Shown piece after piece: positions 49,663-58,508 of a DNA stretch of 64,000 bases. The notes below the pieces were generated by a model. The model did not search any database. It was not told the origin of the DNA and saw only the letters and a list, made by a program, of their open reading frames with translations. Where the stretch lies: assembly GCF_024979235.1 (NCBI RefSeq), contig NZ_JANLCM010000002.1, forward strand, positions 434,001 to 498,000, read 5' to 3'. The translations under genes were made by a program, and so were the position numbers. The DNA is from Herbiconiux aconitum (GTDB lineage: Bacteria; Actinomycetota; Actinomycetes; Actinomycetales; Microbacteriaceae). Numbering within the stretch: position 1 is the stretch's first letter; every line of letters starts with the position of its first letter.

Positions 49663-51209
49663 GGCTGCGCCTCCTCGCCAACAACGTCAAGCGGCCGACG
49701 CCACAGCTGGTCGGGGTGATCATCGGAACGGCGTACGCCGTGATCATGGGCATCGCCCTCATCGCCGTGCTCTTCTCGCTGCGCACGGGCGAGCCCGAAC
49801 TCACCCGCAACATCGTCGTGATCGGCGGTTCGGTGGTGGTGGCCGGGTTCTTCCTGCTGCCCTTGTTCTTCAGCACCCGCGACCCGATGGATCCGCGGTC
49901 GTTCTCGCTCTACGGGGTGAGTGACGGTTCGGTCGCGTTCGGGCTCTTCGTCGCCGCCTTCCTCAGCGTGCCGTCGGTGATCGTCACCCTGGTGAGCCTC
50001 GCCACCATCGCCACCTGGTCGCAATCGCCGGGCTCGGTCGTTCTCGCCGTGGTCTCGGCCGTCGTCGGCGCGCTCACCTGTGTGCTCGGCGCGCGGCTCG
50101 CCACCTCGATCTCGGCCTTCGTGTTCGTCACCCGCCGGGCGCGGGAGATCGGCGTGACCGTCGGCGTGCTCGCGATCATCCTCATCGTGCCGGGCATCCT
50201 GCTGCTGATGCTCACCGGCTGGGGCAACGACGGCGGCGGCTTCTTCTCCGCGCTCGAGAACGTTCTGGGCTGGACGCCACTCGGCGCCGTGTGGGCCATC
50301 CCGGCCGACGCGGCGAACGGCCAGTGGGTCTTCTCGGTGCTGAAGCTGCTGATCGCCCTGGCGACCCTTGCGCTCCTCTGGCTCGGCTGGAAGGGCCTCG
50401 TGGCCCTGATGATCGTGACCCCGGGCCACCAGAACGAGACCCGCGAGCACGCCGGTCTCGGCTGGTTCGGCCGCACCCCCACGACGCGTACGGGCGCCAT
50501 CGCCGCCCGCTCGCTCACCTACTGGGGCCGTGACGCGCGCTATTACGCGCAGCTCGTGATCGTGCCCGTGGTGCCGATCATCGCCGTCGTCGTGTTCGTC
50601 TTCGTCGGCATCCCGATCGAATACACGGCTCTGCTACCCATCCCGTTGATGTGCGTCTTCCTCGGTTGGGTGGTGCACAACGACGTCGCGTTCGACCACA
50701 CGGCCATCTGGCTGCACGTCGTCGCCGGGCGCGTCGGCGTCGCCGACCGCATCGGGCGGATGATCCCGGTCGTGCTCATCGCCATCCCCCTGATCGGCAT
50801 CGGTTCGTTCCTCAGCGTCGTCTTCGCCGGCAACCCGGATGCGCTTCCCGCGGTGCTCGGCACCAGCACCTGTCTGGTGCTCACCGGCCTCGGTCTCGGC
50901 AGCATCTTCTCGGCGCGCTTCCCCTATCCGGCCAGCCGCCCCGGCGACAGCGCCTTCACGCAGCCGCAGTCGACCGGAGCCACCTCGGTGCTGGCCCAGG
51001 GATTCTCTCTCGGGGGCACCCTGATCCTGTCGACGCCCGCCGTCGTCTACGGCGTGCTGGGCGTGTTCGTCGACCCCGAGTACTTCTGGGTGTCGCTCTG
51101 GACGGGTCTCGGCATCGGCGTCGTTGTGGTCGTGATCGGCGTCGCGTGGGGCGCACGCATCTTCACCCGCCGTGGGCCCGAGATCCTGGCTGCCGCACAG
51201 CGCAACTGA
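49638..51209 (+). CDS. ABC exporter permease, large form
   Basis: A 523-residue integral membrane protein with about twelve helices, no signal peptide and no recognised extracellular domain. The opening LRLRLRLLANNVKRPTPQLVG is a cytoplasmic amphipathic start, then hydrophobic segments alternate with short loops. It resembles the large ABC permeases of actinobacteria with two joined six-helix units. It overlaps the ATPase gene by 25 bases, which shows tight coupling. The exported substrate is unknown. Confidence 0.85.
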   Translation: MVAEFLRLRLRLLANNVKRPTPQLVGVIIGTAYAVIMGIALIAVLFSLRTGEPELTRNIVVIGGSVVVAGFFLLPLFFSTRDPMDPRSFSLYGVSDGSVAFGLFVAAFLSVPSVIVTLVSLATIATWSQSPGSVVLAVVSAVVGALTCVLGARLATSISAFVFVTRRAREIGVTVGVLAIILIVPGILLLMLTGWGNDGGGFFSALENVLGWTPLGAVWAIPADAANGQWVFSVLKLLIALATLALLWLGWKGLVALMIVTPGHQNETREHAGLGWFGRTPTTRTGAIAARSLTYWGRDARYYAQLVIVPVVPIIAVVVFVFVGIPIEYTALLPIPLMCVFLGWVVHNDVAFDHTAIWLHVVAGRVGVADRIGRMIPVVLIAIPLIGIGSFLSVVFAGNPDALPAVLGTSTCLVLTGLGLGSIFSARFPYPASRPGDSAFTQPQSTGATSVLAQGFSLGGTLILSTPAVVYGVLGVFVDPEYFWVSLWTGLGIGVVVVVIGVAWGARIFTRRGPEILAAAQRN

Positions 51210-51222
51210 TGCTGGAGCGATC

Positions 51223-51228
51223 TACAAT
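51223..51228 (+). promoter_or_regulatory. -10 box of the leaderless DUF3039 gene
   Basis: TACAAT, a near-perfect -10 hexamer, ends seven bases before the ATG at 51236. The mRNA would start at or next to the start codon. It decides that start over an in-frame ATG at 51209. Confidence 0.6.
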
Positions 51229-51235
51229 CGTCTTC

Positions 51236-51529
51236 ATGGTCAATCCCGTTTTCGACAGCATCTCCGAGCCCGGGGACATCCCATCCGGGGGTGGCACGGC
51301 AACGCTCGATCGTGAGCTCCAGGAGCTGATCGAGGCAGAACAACTCGATCCTGGAGACCACGAGCGCTTCTCGCACTACGTGAAGAAGGAGAAGATCCTC
51401 GAGTCCGCGCTCACCGGCAAGCCGGTGAAGGCGTTGTGCGGTAAGAAATGGACCCCGGGTCGCGATCCGGAGAAGTTCCCGATCTGCCCCACCTGCAAAG
51501 AGATCTACGAGAAGCTCATCGACGAGTAG
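51236..51529 (+). CDS. DUF3039-family zinc-ribbon-like protein
   Basis: A 97-residue protein. KALCGKKWTPGRDPEKFPICPTCKEIYEKL near the end (successive blocks) carries Cys residues in CGKK and CPTC, a probable zinc site. This is the DUF3039 family, common in actinobacteria and of unknown function. The acidic first half contains LDRELQELIEAEQLDPGDHERFSHYV. Its end overlaps the convergent pncB gene by 14 bases. Confidence 0.9.
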   Translation: MVNPVFDSISEPGDIPSGGGTATLDRELQELIEAEQLDPGDHERFSHYVKKEKILESALTGKPVKALCGKKWTPGRDPEKFPICPTCKEIYEKLIDE

Positions 51530-52838
51530 TCGGCGCGTCGACGTACACGGTCGGCAACGCCGGGTCGCCGGCCGCGAGGCGGAACGCCTCGGCCGGCAGT
51601 TCGCGGAGCGCCGTGGCCCGGCGCTCCCGTGCCGCTTCGACGCCCTGCCCGCCCGTGTAGGCCGGGTCGGCGACGCCGTCGGTCATGAGCGCTGAGTGCA
51701 GCGTGCGTCCTCGCACGATCGCGGGCGCCGTGGCTCCGACGTAGATGGTCTCCGAGGAGGCGGTTCCGGATGCGTCGAGCAGCCGAACCGGATGCTTGCG
51801 GCCCCCGTGGGTCGCCTTCTCCGGCGACTTCTTGGCCACCGAGATCCACTCGCCCTGCGAATCCTGTCGGGCCACGAGCTTGTAGACCATGCCGGCAGCG
51901 GGGGAGCCGGAGCCGGTGACCACGGAGGTGCCGACACCGAAGGAGTCGACCGGCGTCGCGGCGAGGGCGGCGATCGTGTACTCGTCGAGGTCGTTGGTGA
52001 CGGTGATCTTGGTGTCGCGGTTGCCGAGTTCGTCGAGTTGAGCGCGCACGGTGGAGACCAGGGTGAGAAGGTCGCCCGAGTCGAGCCGCACGGCCCCGAG
52101 TTCGGGCCCGGCCACGCGCACGGCCGTGCGCACCCCTTCGGCCACGTCGTAGGTGTCGACGAGAAGCGTCGTTCCCGCGCCGAGAGCGGCGACCTGCGCG
52201 CGGAAGGCCTCCTCTTCGGTGTCGTGCAGCATCGTGAAGGCGTGTGCCGCGGTTCCCATCGTCGGCACGCCCCAGGTGCGTCCGGCCTCGAGATTCGAGG
52301 TCGCCGCGAAGCCCGCGATGTAGGCGGCGCGGGCGGCGGCGACGGCCGAGCGCTCGCCCGTGCGCCGCGACCCCATCTCGGCGAGCGGACGGCCGCGGGC
52401 GGCGGACACCATGCGCGACGCGGCACCGGCCACCGAGGAGTCGTAGTTCAGCACGCTGAGGATGAGGGTCTCGAGCAGCACGCCCTCGGCGAAGCTGGCC
52501 TCGACGACGAGGATCGGCGAGTTGGGGAAGTAGATCTCACCCTCGCGGTAGCCGGTGATCGTTCCGGAGAACCGGTAGTTCGCGAGCCACTCGAGAGTGG
52601 GGGTGCTGACGACCCGCTGCTCCCTCAGGAACTCGAGTTCGGCATCCTGGAACCGGAAATCACCGATGAGTTCGAGCAGGCGTCCCGTGCCGGCGACCAC
52701 GCCGTAGCGGCGGCCGGCCGGGAGCGAGCGGCCGAAGGCCTCGAAGACGCTGCGCCGGTCGTGGGTTCCGGCGCGGATGGCCGCGTCGACCATCGTGAGT
52801 TCGTAGCGGTCGGTGAGCAGGGCGGTCGACGAGGTCAC
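51516..52838 (-). CDS. pncB: Nicotinate phosphoribosyltransferase
   Basis: A 440-residue enzyme that joins nicotinate to PRPP to form nicotinate mononucleotide in NAD salvage. TDRYELTMVDAAI at the N-terminus, EGEIYFPNSPILVVEA, GTAAHAF with its catalytic His region, LVDTYDVAEGVRTA, VRLDSGDL and VGTSVVTG are conserved blocks. The start GTG (VTSSTALLTDRYEL) has a -10-like TAAGCT just upstream on the minus strand; a longer frame from 52862 would run into the murI promoter. It diverges from murI. Confidence 0.93.
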   Translation of the reverse strand: MTSSTALLTDRYELTMVDAAIRAGTHDRRSVFEAFGRSLPAGRRYGVVAGTGRLLELIGDFRFQDAELEFLREQRVVSTPTLEWLANYRFSGTITGYREGEIYFPNSPILVVEASFAEGVLLETLILSVLNYDSSVAGAASRMVSAARGRPLAEMGSRRTGERSAVAAARAAYIAGFAATSNLEAGRTWGVPTMGTAAHAFTMLHDTEEEAFRAQVAALGAGTTLLVDTYDVAEGVRTAVRVAGPELGAVRLDSGDLLTLVSTVRAQLDELGNRDTKITVTNDLDEYTIAALAATPVDSFGVGTSVVTGSGSPAAGMVYKLVARQDSQGEWISVAKKSPEKATHGGRKHPVRLLDASGTASSETIYVGATAPAIVRGRTLHSALMTDGVADPAYTGGQGVEAARERRATALRELPAEAFRLAAGDPALPTVYVDAPTTRR

Positions 52839-52868
52839 CCTTCCGAGCTTAGGCCGTGGCACTCGGGC

Positions 52869-52874
52869 TAGGCT
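52869..52874 (+). promoter_or_regulatory. -10 box of leaderless murI
   Basis: TAGGCT lies eight bases before the GTG at 52883. This supports GTG 52883 rather than the in-frame ATG at 52856, which would precede the promoter. Confidence 0.55.
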
Positions 52875-52882
52875 GTCCTATC

Positions 52883-53719
52883 GTGAGTGATGCCCCCATT
52901 GGAATCTTCGACTCCGGCGTGGGAGGTCTGACGGTCGCCCGGTCGGTGCGCGACCAGCTGCCGCACGAATCCATTCTCTACGTCGGCGACACCGCCCACT
53001 CGCCCTACGGGCCGCGCCCGCTGGCCGAGGTGCGCCGCTTCGCGCTCGAGGTGCTCGACGACCTGGTGGCGCAAGACGTGAAGATGCTCGTCATCGCCTG
53101 TAACACGGCGTCGGCGGCGATGTTGCGGGATGCCCGTGAGCGCTACAGCGTGCCCGTGATCGAGGTCATCCAGCCGGCCGTGCGCACCGCGGTGTCGGTG
53201 ACGCGCAACAACAAGGTCGGCGTGATCGGCACCACCGCCACCATCACCTCGCGCGCTTATGACGACGCCTTCGCGGCCGCACCGCACCTCGAGCTTTTCA
53301 GCCAGGCCTGCCCCGAATTTGTGGAGCACGTCGAAGCCGGCGACACCACGAGCCGCGAGCTCGTGGCCCTCGCCGAGAAGTACTTGACACCGCTGGTGGA
53401 GCAGGGGATCGACACCCTCGTTCTCGGCTGCACGCACTACCCCTTCCTGAAGGGTGCGATCTCCTACGTGGTGGGCGAGGACGTGCGGTTGGTGTCGAGC
53501 GACACCGAGACCGCGAACGACGTCTACCGCACCCTGGTGCGGGCCGGCATCGAGCGCACCTCGCCCGGCCGGGCGGTCTACCGTTACGAGGCGACCGGGG
53601 GCAGCGCCGAGGAGTTCATCCGCTTGTCCGAGCTGTTCCTCGGGCCCGAAGTCTCGTCGGTCGAGCTGGTGGCGACCGGCACCATTCCCATCACCGATTC
53701 CACAAGGAGCCATTCGTGA
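52883..53719 (+). CDS. murI: Glutamate racemase
   Basis: A 278-residue enzyme making D-glutamate for peptidoglycan. [29 protein letters not shown] with the first catalytic Cys, GVIGTTATI and [13 protein letters not shown] with the second catalytic Cys are all intact. Its stop overlaps the GTG of rph by four bases, the start of the murI-rph-rdgB unit often seen in actinobacteria. The start is chosen by the leaderless promoter. Confidence 0.97.
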   Translation: MSDAPIGIFDSGVGGLTVARSVRDQLPHESILYVGDTAHSPYGPRPLAEVRRFALEVLDDLVAQDVKMLVIACNTASAAMLRDARERYSVPVIEVIQPAVRTAVSVTRNNKVGVIGTTATITSRAYDDAFAAAPHLELFSQACPEFVEHVEAGDTTSRELVALAEKYLTPLVEQGIDTLVLGCTHYPFLKGAISYVVGEDVRLVSSDTETANDVYRTLVRAGIERTSPGRAVYRYEATGGSAEEFIRLSELFLGPEVSSVELVATGTIPITDSTRSHS

Positions 53720-54474
53720 CCGACATCATCCGCAAAGACGGCCGAACCCCCGACCAGCTCCGCCCCGTCACCATCGAGCGTGGATGGAGCGACCAGGCCG
53801 AGGGGTCGGCGCTGATCTCCTTCGGCAAGACGAAGGTGCTCTGCACCGCCTCGTTCACCAACGGCGTTCCGCGCTGGAAGTCAGGATCGGGCAAGGGCTG
53901 GGTGACCGCCGAGTACGCGATGCTTCCGCGCTCCACGAACGACCGGATGGACCGCGAGTCGGTGAAGGGCCGCATCGGTGGCCGCACGCACGAGATCTCC
54001 CGCTTGATCGGCCGCTCGCTCCGGGCCGTGGTCGACATGAAGGCGCTGGGCGAGAACACCATCGTGATCGACTGCGACGTGCTGCAGGCCGACGGCGGCA
54101 CCCGCACGGCCGCCATCACGGGCGCGTACGTCGCCCTCGCCGACGCGATCGAGTGGGCGCGTGAGAAGAAGTTCATCGGCCAGCGGTCACAGCCGCTGCT
54201 CGACACGGTCTCGGCGGTCTCGGTGGGCATCATCGACGGCGATCCGATGCTCGACCTGGCCTACGTCGAAGACGTGCGGGCCGAGACCGACATGAACGTC
54301 GTCGTCACCGGACGCGGGCTCTTCGTCGAGGTGCAGGGCACCGCAGAGGGCGCGCCATTCGACCGCACCGAGCTGAACGCGCTGCTCGACCTGGCGCTCG
54401 TCGGCACGACGGAGCTGGCCGTGCTGCAGAACGCGGTGCTGGCCGCCGGCGCCGTCGCAGGCCAGGGCGAGTAG
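53716..54474 (+). CDS. rph: Ribonuclease PH
   Basis: A 252-residue phosphorolytic 3'-5' exoribonuclease that trims tRNA 3' ends. [19 protein letters not shown] at the start, [37 protein letters not shown], and [19 protein letters not shown] are the conserved blocks. The start is GTG with AAGGAGC upstream and overlaps murI by four bases. rdgB follows after 14 bases. Confidence 0.97.
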   Translation: MTDIIRKDGRTPDQLRPVTIERGWSDQAEGSALISFGKTKVLCTASFTNGVPRWKSGSGKGWVTAEYAMLPRSTNDRMDRESVKGRIGGRTHEISRLIGRSLRAVVDMKALGENTIVIDCDVLQADGGTRTAAITGAYVALADAIEWAREKKFIGQRSQPLLDTVSAVSVGIIDGDPMLDLAYVEDVRAETDMNVVVTGRGLFVEVQGTAEGAPFDRTELNALLDLALVGTTELAVLQNAVLAAGAVAGQGE

Positions 54475-54488
54475 CGGAGGGCATCCGG

Positions 54489-55085
54489 ATGCGCGTCGTG
54501 CTCGCCACCCACAACGCCCACAAGGTGCAGGAGTTCCAGGGCATCCTCGGGTCGGCACTGCCGGAGCTCGAGATCGTGGCCTACGACGGCCCGGAGCCCG
54601 TCGAAGACGGCACGACCTTCGCCGAGAACGCCCTGATCAAGGCGCGGGCAGCGGCCGCCCACACCGGACTTCCGGCCATGGCCGACGACTCGGGCATCTG
54701 CGTCGACGTGCTGGGCGGCGCCCCCGGCATCTTCTCGGCCCTCTGGGCGGGCCACGGGCGCGGGTCTTCGGCCAACCTCGACCTGCTGCTCGACCAGCTC
54801 GCCGACATCGCCCCCAGACATCGTGCGGCTCACTTCGACTGCCACATCGCGATCGTGGTGCCGGCGACTGGATTCGAACAGGTCGTCTCCGGCCGCTGGC
54901 CCGGGCGGCTCGCCACGACAGCGCACGGCGGGGGCGGCTTCGGTTACGATCCGATCTTCGTTCCTGAGGGCCTCGACGTCACGGCCGCGGAGTTGCGCGC
55001 CGAGGAGAAGAACGCGATCAGTCATCGGGCACGGGCGTTCGAAGCCGCCATCCCGGTACTGAGAACGAGCCTCATTCCCGAGTAG
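54489..55085 (+). CDS. rdgB: Non-canonical purine NTP pyrophosphatase (RdgB/HAM1)
   Basis: A 198-residue enzyme that removes ITP, XTP and similar nucleotides from the pool. VLATHNAHKVQEFQGIL, TFAENALIKARAAA, AMADDSGICVDVL, and GGGGFGYDPIFVPEG are the family motifs, with SHRARAF near the end. It closes the murI-rph-rdgB unit. The final residues IPE at the stop are close to the usual length. Confidence 0.96.
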   Translation: MRVVLATHNAHKVQEFQGILGSALPELEIVAYDGPEPVEDGTTFAENALIKARAAAAHTGLPAMADDSGICVDVLGGAPGIFSALWAGHGRGSSANLDLLLDQLADIAPRHRAAHFDCHIAIVVPATGFEQVVSGRWPGRLATTAHGGGGFGYDPIFVPEGLDVTAAELRAEEKNAISHRARAFEAAIPVLRTSLIPE

Positions 55086-55132
55086 CCGCGGCAGTGGCAT
55101 CCGGCTCTCCCGGGCGGCTACCGTTGATGGTG

Positions 55133-56191
55133 ATGACGAACGATTCCGGCGCGCACGAGCACGCGCACGAGCACGGAGGCGCCTCCGGCTGCGGGCCGGG
55201 CTCGGCGCACGCCGAGGCGGCAGCGCGCGACGAGGCGGCCCGCGCGGCCGCCGACGGATCGGGGCGCACCTCGGGTGCAGGAGGCCACGGCCACAGCCAC
55301 GGCTCCGGTGCGAACCGCTCTCGTCTCACCATCGCCATCGCCATCGTCGCCACCGTCTTCGTGGTGGAGGTGTTCGGCGCCGTCTTCACCGGCTCGCTGT
55401 CACTCTTCGCCGACGCCGGCCACATGCTCTCCGACCTGATCGGCCTGATCATCGCGCTGATCGCCACCATCGTGGCCGCCCGGCCCGCCAACGACCGGCA
55501 CAGTTACGGCTACCAGCGGGCCGAGGTCTTCGGTGCTCTCGCCAACAGCCTCATCCTCATCGTCGTGGCCGTGTTCGTCACCTTCGAGGCCGTCACCCGC
55601 CTGATCTCCTCCGAACCGGGGGAGGTGCGGGGCGGCCTCATGCTGATCATCGCGTGCATCGGCCTGGTGGCGAACTTCGCCTCGCTGATGATCCTGCGCG
55701 GGGGCGCCAAGTCGTCGATCAACATGCGCGGCGCCTATCTGGAGGTGCTGGGCGACCTGCTCGGGTCGATCGCCGTCATCCTGGCCGCCGTCGTCATCCT
55801 CACCACCGGATTCGAGAAGGCCGATGCGATCGCGTCGCTCCTGATCGCCGCCATGATCGTGCCGCGTGCCATCTCGCTCCTCCGCGACGTGGTCTCGGTG
55901 CTGAGCCAGTCGACGCCCTCGGCGATGGACGTGCAGGAGATCCGCACGCACATCCTCGAGGAGCCGGGCGTGGTCGACGTGCACGACGTGCACGTCTGGG
56001 CCATCACCTCAGGTCAATACGTGTTCTCGGCGCACGTGGTGGTGGCGCGGGAGGTCTTCGAGCGGGGCGAGACCGGACCGCTGCTCGACTCGCTCGGCTC
56101 GTGTCTCACCGCGCACTTCGACGTCGAGCACTCGACCTTCCAGCTCGAGCCGGCCGAGCACGCGCGGCACGAAGACCAACAGCACCTCTAG
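55133..56191 (+). CDS. CDF-family cation efflux protein (CzcD/ZitB-like)
   Basis: A 352-residue metal/proton antiporter with six helices. The long N-terminus is His-rich (HEHAHEHGG, HGHSHGSG). The metal site has FADAGHMLSDLIGL (His, Asp) in helix 2 and AYLEVLGDLLGS in helix 5, where Glu stands in the usual His position. The C-terminal cytoplasmic domain has VHDVHVWAITSGQYVFSAHVVV. It probably exports zinc or a similar ion. Start chosen from -10-like TACCGT (55119-55124); ATG 55127 or GTG 55094 are alternatives. Confidence 0.9.
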   Translation: MTNDSGAHEHAHEHGGASGCGPGSAHAEAAARDEAARAAADGSGRTSGAGGHGHSHGSGANRSRLTIAIAIVATVFVVEVFGAVFTGSLSLFADAGHMLSDLIGLIIALIATIVAARPANDRHSYGYQRAEVFGALANSLILIVVAVFVTFEAVTRLISSEPGEVRGGLMLIIACIGLVANFASLMILRGGAKSSINMRGAYLEVLGDLLGSIAVILAAVVILTTGFEKADAIASLLIAAMIVPRAISLLRDVVSVLSQSTPSAMDVQEIRTHILEEPGVVDVHDVHVWAITSGQYVFSAHVVVAREVFERGETGPLLDSLGSCLTAHFDVEHSTFQLEPAEHARHEDQQHL

Positions 56192-56200
56192 GCGAAGGCC

Positions 56201-56959
56201 TCAGGGGCGGTTGTCGACATCGTTGCCGAACACCTCGGGCTCGAGGGTGAGCTTCTCGGCGGCGGCCTTGATCTCCATCTCCTCGGCCAATCCGGCGGCG
56301 GCGTTCTTCTTGGCCTTGCTCCGCTCGCGGAGGTAATGGATCGTCGTGGGCACCACGGTGAGCACCACGACCCCGATCAGCACGATGTCGAGGTACTTCT
56401 CCGTGAACTCGCGCACCGGCTCGATCTGGCCGAGCGCGAAGCCGAGCAGCACGATGCCCGAACCCCAGATGAGGGCGCCGATGGCGTTGTAGAGCGAATA
56501 GCGGCGGTAGTTCATGTGGCCGACACCGGCGGCGATCGGGGCGAAGGTGCGCACGATCGGCACGAAGCGGGCCATGATGACGGCCAGGGCGCCGAATCGT
56601 TCGAAGAAGGCGTTCGTACGCTCGACGTTGCGCACACTGAACAGGCCCGACTCCTTGCGTTCGAACACCCGGGGGCCGAGCTTGTGCCCGATCAGATAGC
56701 CGACCTCACCACCGAGGAACGCGGCCAGCGAGATGGCCAGACACACCCACCAGATATCGATGCCGAACTTGCCGCCCACGGCGAGCACTCCCGTGAAGAA
56801 GAGCAGCGTGTCGCCCGGAAGCAGGAATCCCACGAGGAGACCGGTCTCTGCGAACACGATGGCGCACACCACGAGCAGGGCCACGGGGCCGAAGACTCCG
56901 CCCAGGAGGGTGTTCGGGTCGAGCCAGGGGATGAGGGCGTTGGGTACGGCGGCGATCAC
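56201..56959 (-). CDS. DedA-family membrane protein
   Basis: A 252-residue protein with the VTT/DedA fold. FLLPGDTLLFFTGVLA near residue 48, the central FFERFGALAVIMARFVPIVRTFAPIAAG with its Arg residues, and about five helices match the family, now known mainly as undecaprenyl-phosphate or phospholipid flippases. The C-terminal 45 residues are charged and cytoplasmic. GTG start. Convergent with the cation efflux gene at nine bases. Confidence 0.93.
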   Translation of the reverse strand: MIAAVPNALIPWLDPNTLLGGVFGPVALLVVCAIVFAETGLLVGFLLPGDTLLFFTGVLAVGGKFGIDIWWVCLAISLAAFLGGEVGYLIGHKLGPRVFERKESGLFSVRNVERTNAFFERFGALAVIMARFVPIVRTFAPIAAGVGHMNYRRYSLYNAIGALIWGSGIVLLGFALGQIEPVREFTEKYLDIVLIGVVVLTVVPTTIHYLRERSKAKKNAAAGLAEEMEIKAAAEKLTLEPEVFGNDVDNRP

Positions 56960-57032
56960 AGGGGGTTCTCCAGTCGTCGGGGTGGTCCGTCCACCCGGCG
57001 GGCCCAGACATCAGGCACGGGCACATCGAGAG

Positions 57033-57114
57033 TACGGGAGAAGGGACTTGAACCCTCACGCTCGAAAGCACAGGAACCTAAATCCTGCGTGTCTGCCAAT
57101 TCCACCACTCCCGC
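57033..57114 (-). tRNA. tRNA-Leu, anticodon UAG
   Basis: An 82-base tRNA on the minus strand. Acceptor stem GCGGGAG pairs with CTCCCGT (last pair G-T), followed by discriminator A; CCA is not encoded. The anticodon stem is CAGGA/TCCTG with loop TTTAGGT, giving anticodon TAG. A long variable arm (GTGCTTTCGAGCGT region) marks class II. The T arm has GTTCAAGTCC. It reads CUA and probably other CUN leucine codons. Confidence 0.95.
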
Positions 57115-57167
57115 AAAGCTAATTCCAGTGTAGGGGGTGCGTATTGAGCATCCTTGGAGTATGCCGT

Positions 57168-58433
57168 TCAGCGCGCCGCGCGCGGGATGTGCGGGAGATA
57201 CCGTGGCACGTTCCGAATCAGGATGCCTGCGCCCACCAGACCGATCACCCCGACGAGCCCGGTCGCCAGCGAGAGCGAAGCCACCGCCACGATGGCCGAC
57301 ACCGCGAGGGGCGCGGCGGCGGCCCCAGCGTCGGCCGTGAAGCGGAAGGCGCCGAGGAACGGAGCCGGGTTCTCCCGCGGCGCGAGGTCGGCGCTCAACG
57401 TCATGATGATGCCGCTGCCGACGCCGTTGGCGACGCCCATCACGATGGCCACCACGACGAACCACTGCACCGCACCGGGCAGGTCGTGGGTGAACGACAG
57501 CGTGATCAGGGCGAGCCCCATCCCCACCATCGAGGGCACGACGCTCCACAGTCGCCCGAAACGGTCCATGATCTGCCCACTGGTGTAGAAGAGCGCGAAA
57601 TCGGCAGCGGCGCCGATGCCCACGATGAGCGCGGTCGACGATTCCGAGAGGCCGATGCTCACTGCCCAGAGGGGCAGGATGGCCATCCGGCTGGCGCGAA
57701 GGGCGCCCACGACGCCGGCGCCGCTGCCCATGCGCAGCAACACCCCGCGGTTCTGCCAGATCGTGCTGAACAGGCCCACCGATTCGGCACGCACCTCGAG
57801 CTCCCCGGCATCCGGCTTCGCCCTGCCCCGCGTCTTCGTCGAGCCCGCCGCCGTCGCGGTCGGGTCGGGCATCACGATCAGCACCACGGCCACGATCACG
57901 GCGCAGCTGATGTGCAAGACGAACGCGGCCTGCACCGAGCCGGTGAGTGCGATCACGGCGGCCCCGAGGAACGGGCCGATGAACCAGCCCGCCCGGAACG
58001 AGCCGCCGAGGGTCGAGAGGGCGCGAGCCCGGATGCGCACGGGCACGAAGGTGGTCATGAACGCCTGGCGGGCGAGCGCGAACACGGCGGCCGAGAGGCC
58101 GAGGAAGAAGATGGCGACACCGAACAGCGCGGCGGTGGCGGCGAACATCGCGACCGTGACGGAGGCGATCGAGAGCACCGCGGCCGAGATCATCGAGACC
58201 CGCTCGCCGATCTTCGACACGAGCCAGCCGCTCGGGATGTCGCCGACCAGCTGCCCGACCACGATCATCGCAGCGATCAGGCCGGCACCCGCCAGCCCGG
58301 CTCCGAGCGACGAGGCGACGGCCGGGATGATCGGGATGATGGCGCCCTCGCCGATGCCGAACAGGAGGGAGGGAAGAAGGGCAGGGAGCGCGATCGACCG
58401 GAACCGGAAGTCGTCGGCCGCCTGCACACTCAT
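57168..58433 (-). CDS. MFS transporter
   Basis: A 421-residue major facilitator with about twelve helices. GIGEGAIIPIIPAVASSLGAG in helix 1 and GDIPSGWLVSKIGERVSM in the loop between helices 2 and 3 are family motifs, and the central cytoplasmic loop has a basic stretch STKTRGRAKPDAGE. It probably exports a drug or metabolite. ATG at 58433 lies seven bases after a minus-strand -10 TAAAGT (58441-58446), so it is taken over the upstream start of the open frame. It diverges from prfB. Confidence 0.9.
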   Translation of the reverse strand: MSVQAADDFRFRSIALPALLPSLLFGIGEGAIIPIIPAVASSLGAGLAGAGLIAAMIVVGQLVGDIPSGWLVSKIGERVSMISAAVLSIASVTVAMFAATAALFGVAIFFLGLSAAVFALARQAFMTTFVPVRIRARALSTLGGSFRAGWFIGPFLGAAVIALTGSVQAAFVLHISCAVIVAVVLIVMPDPTATAAGSTKTRGRAKPDAGELEVRAESVGLFSTIWQNRGVLLRMGSGAGVVGALRASRMAILPLWAVSIGLSESSTALIVGIGAAADFALFYTSGQIMDRFGRLWSVVPSMVGMGLALITLSFTHDLPGAVQWFVVVAIVMGVANGVGSGIIMTLSADLAPRENPAPFLGAFRFTADAGAAAAPLAVSAIVAVASLSLATGLVGVIGLVGAGILIRNVPRYLPHIPRAAR

Positions 58434-58493
58434 TGCAACTACTTTACGCCTGCTAAGCAATACTCCCTCCCTGGGCTGGCAGCGCCCACTCGA

Positions 58494-58499
58494 TAGACT
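58494..58499 (+). promoter_or_regulatory. -10 box of prfB
   Basis: TAGACT ends nine bases before the prfB ATG at 58509. The gap is too short for a normal leader, so the mRNA is probably leaderless or nearly so. Confidence 0.55.
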
Positions 58500-58508
58500 G
58501 TCGGGACG

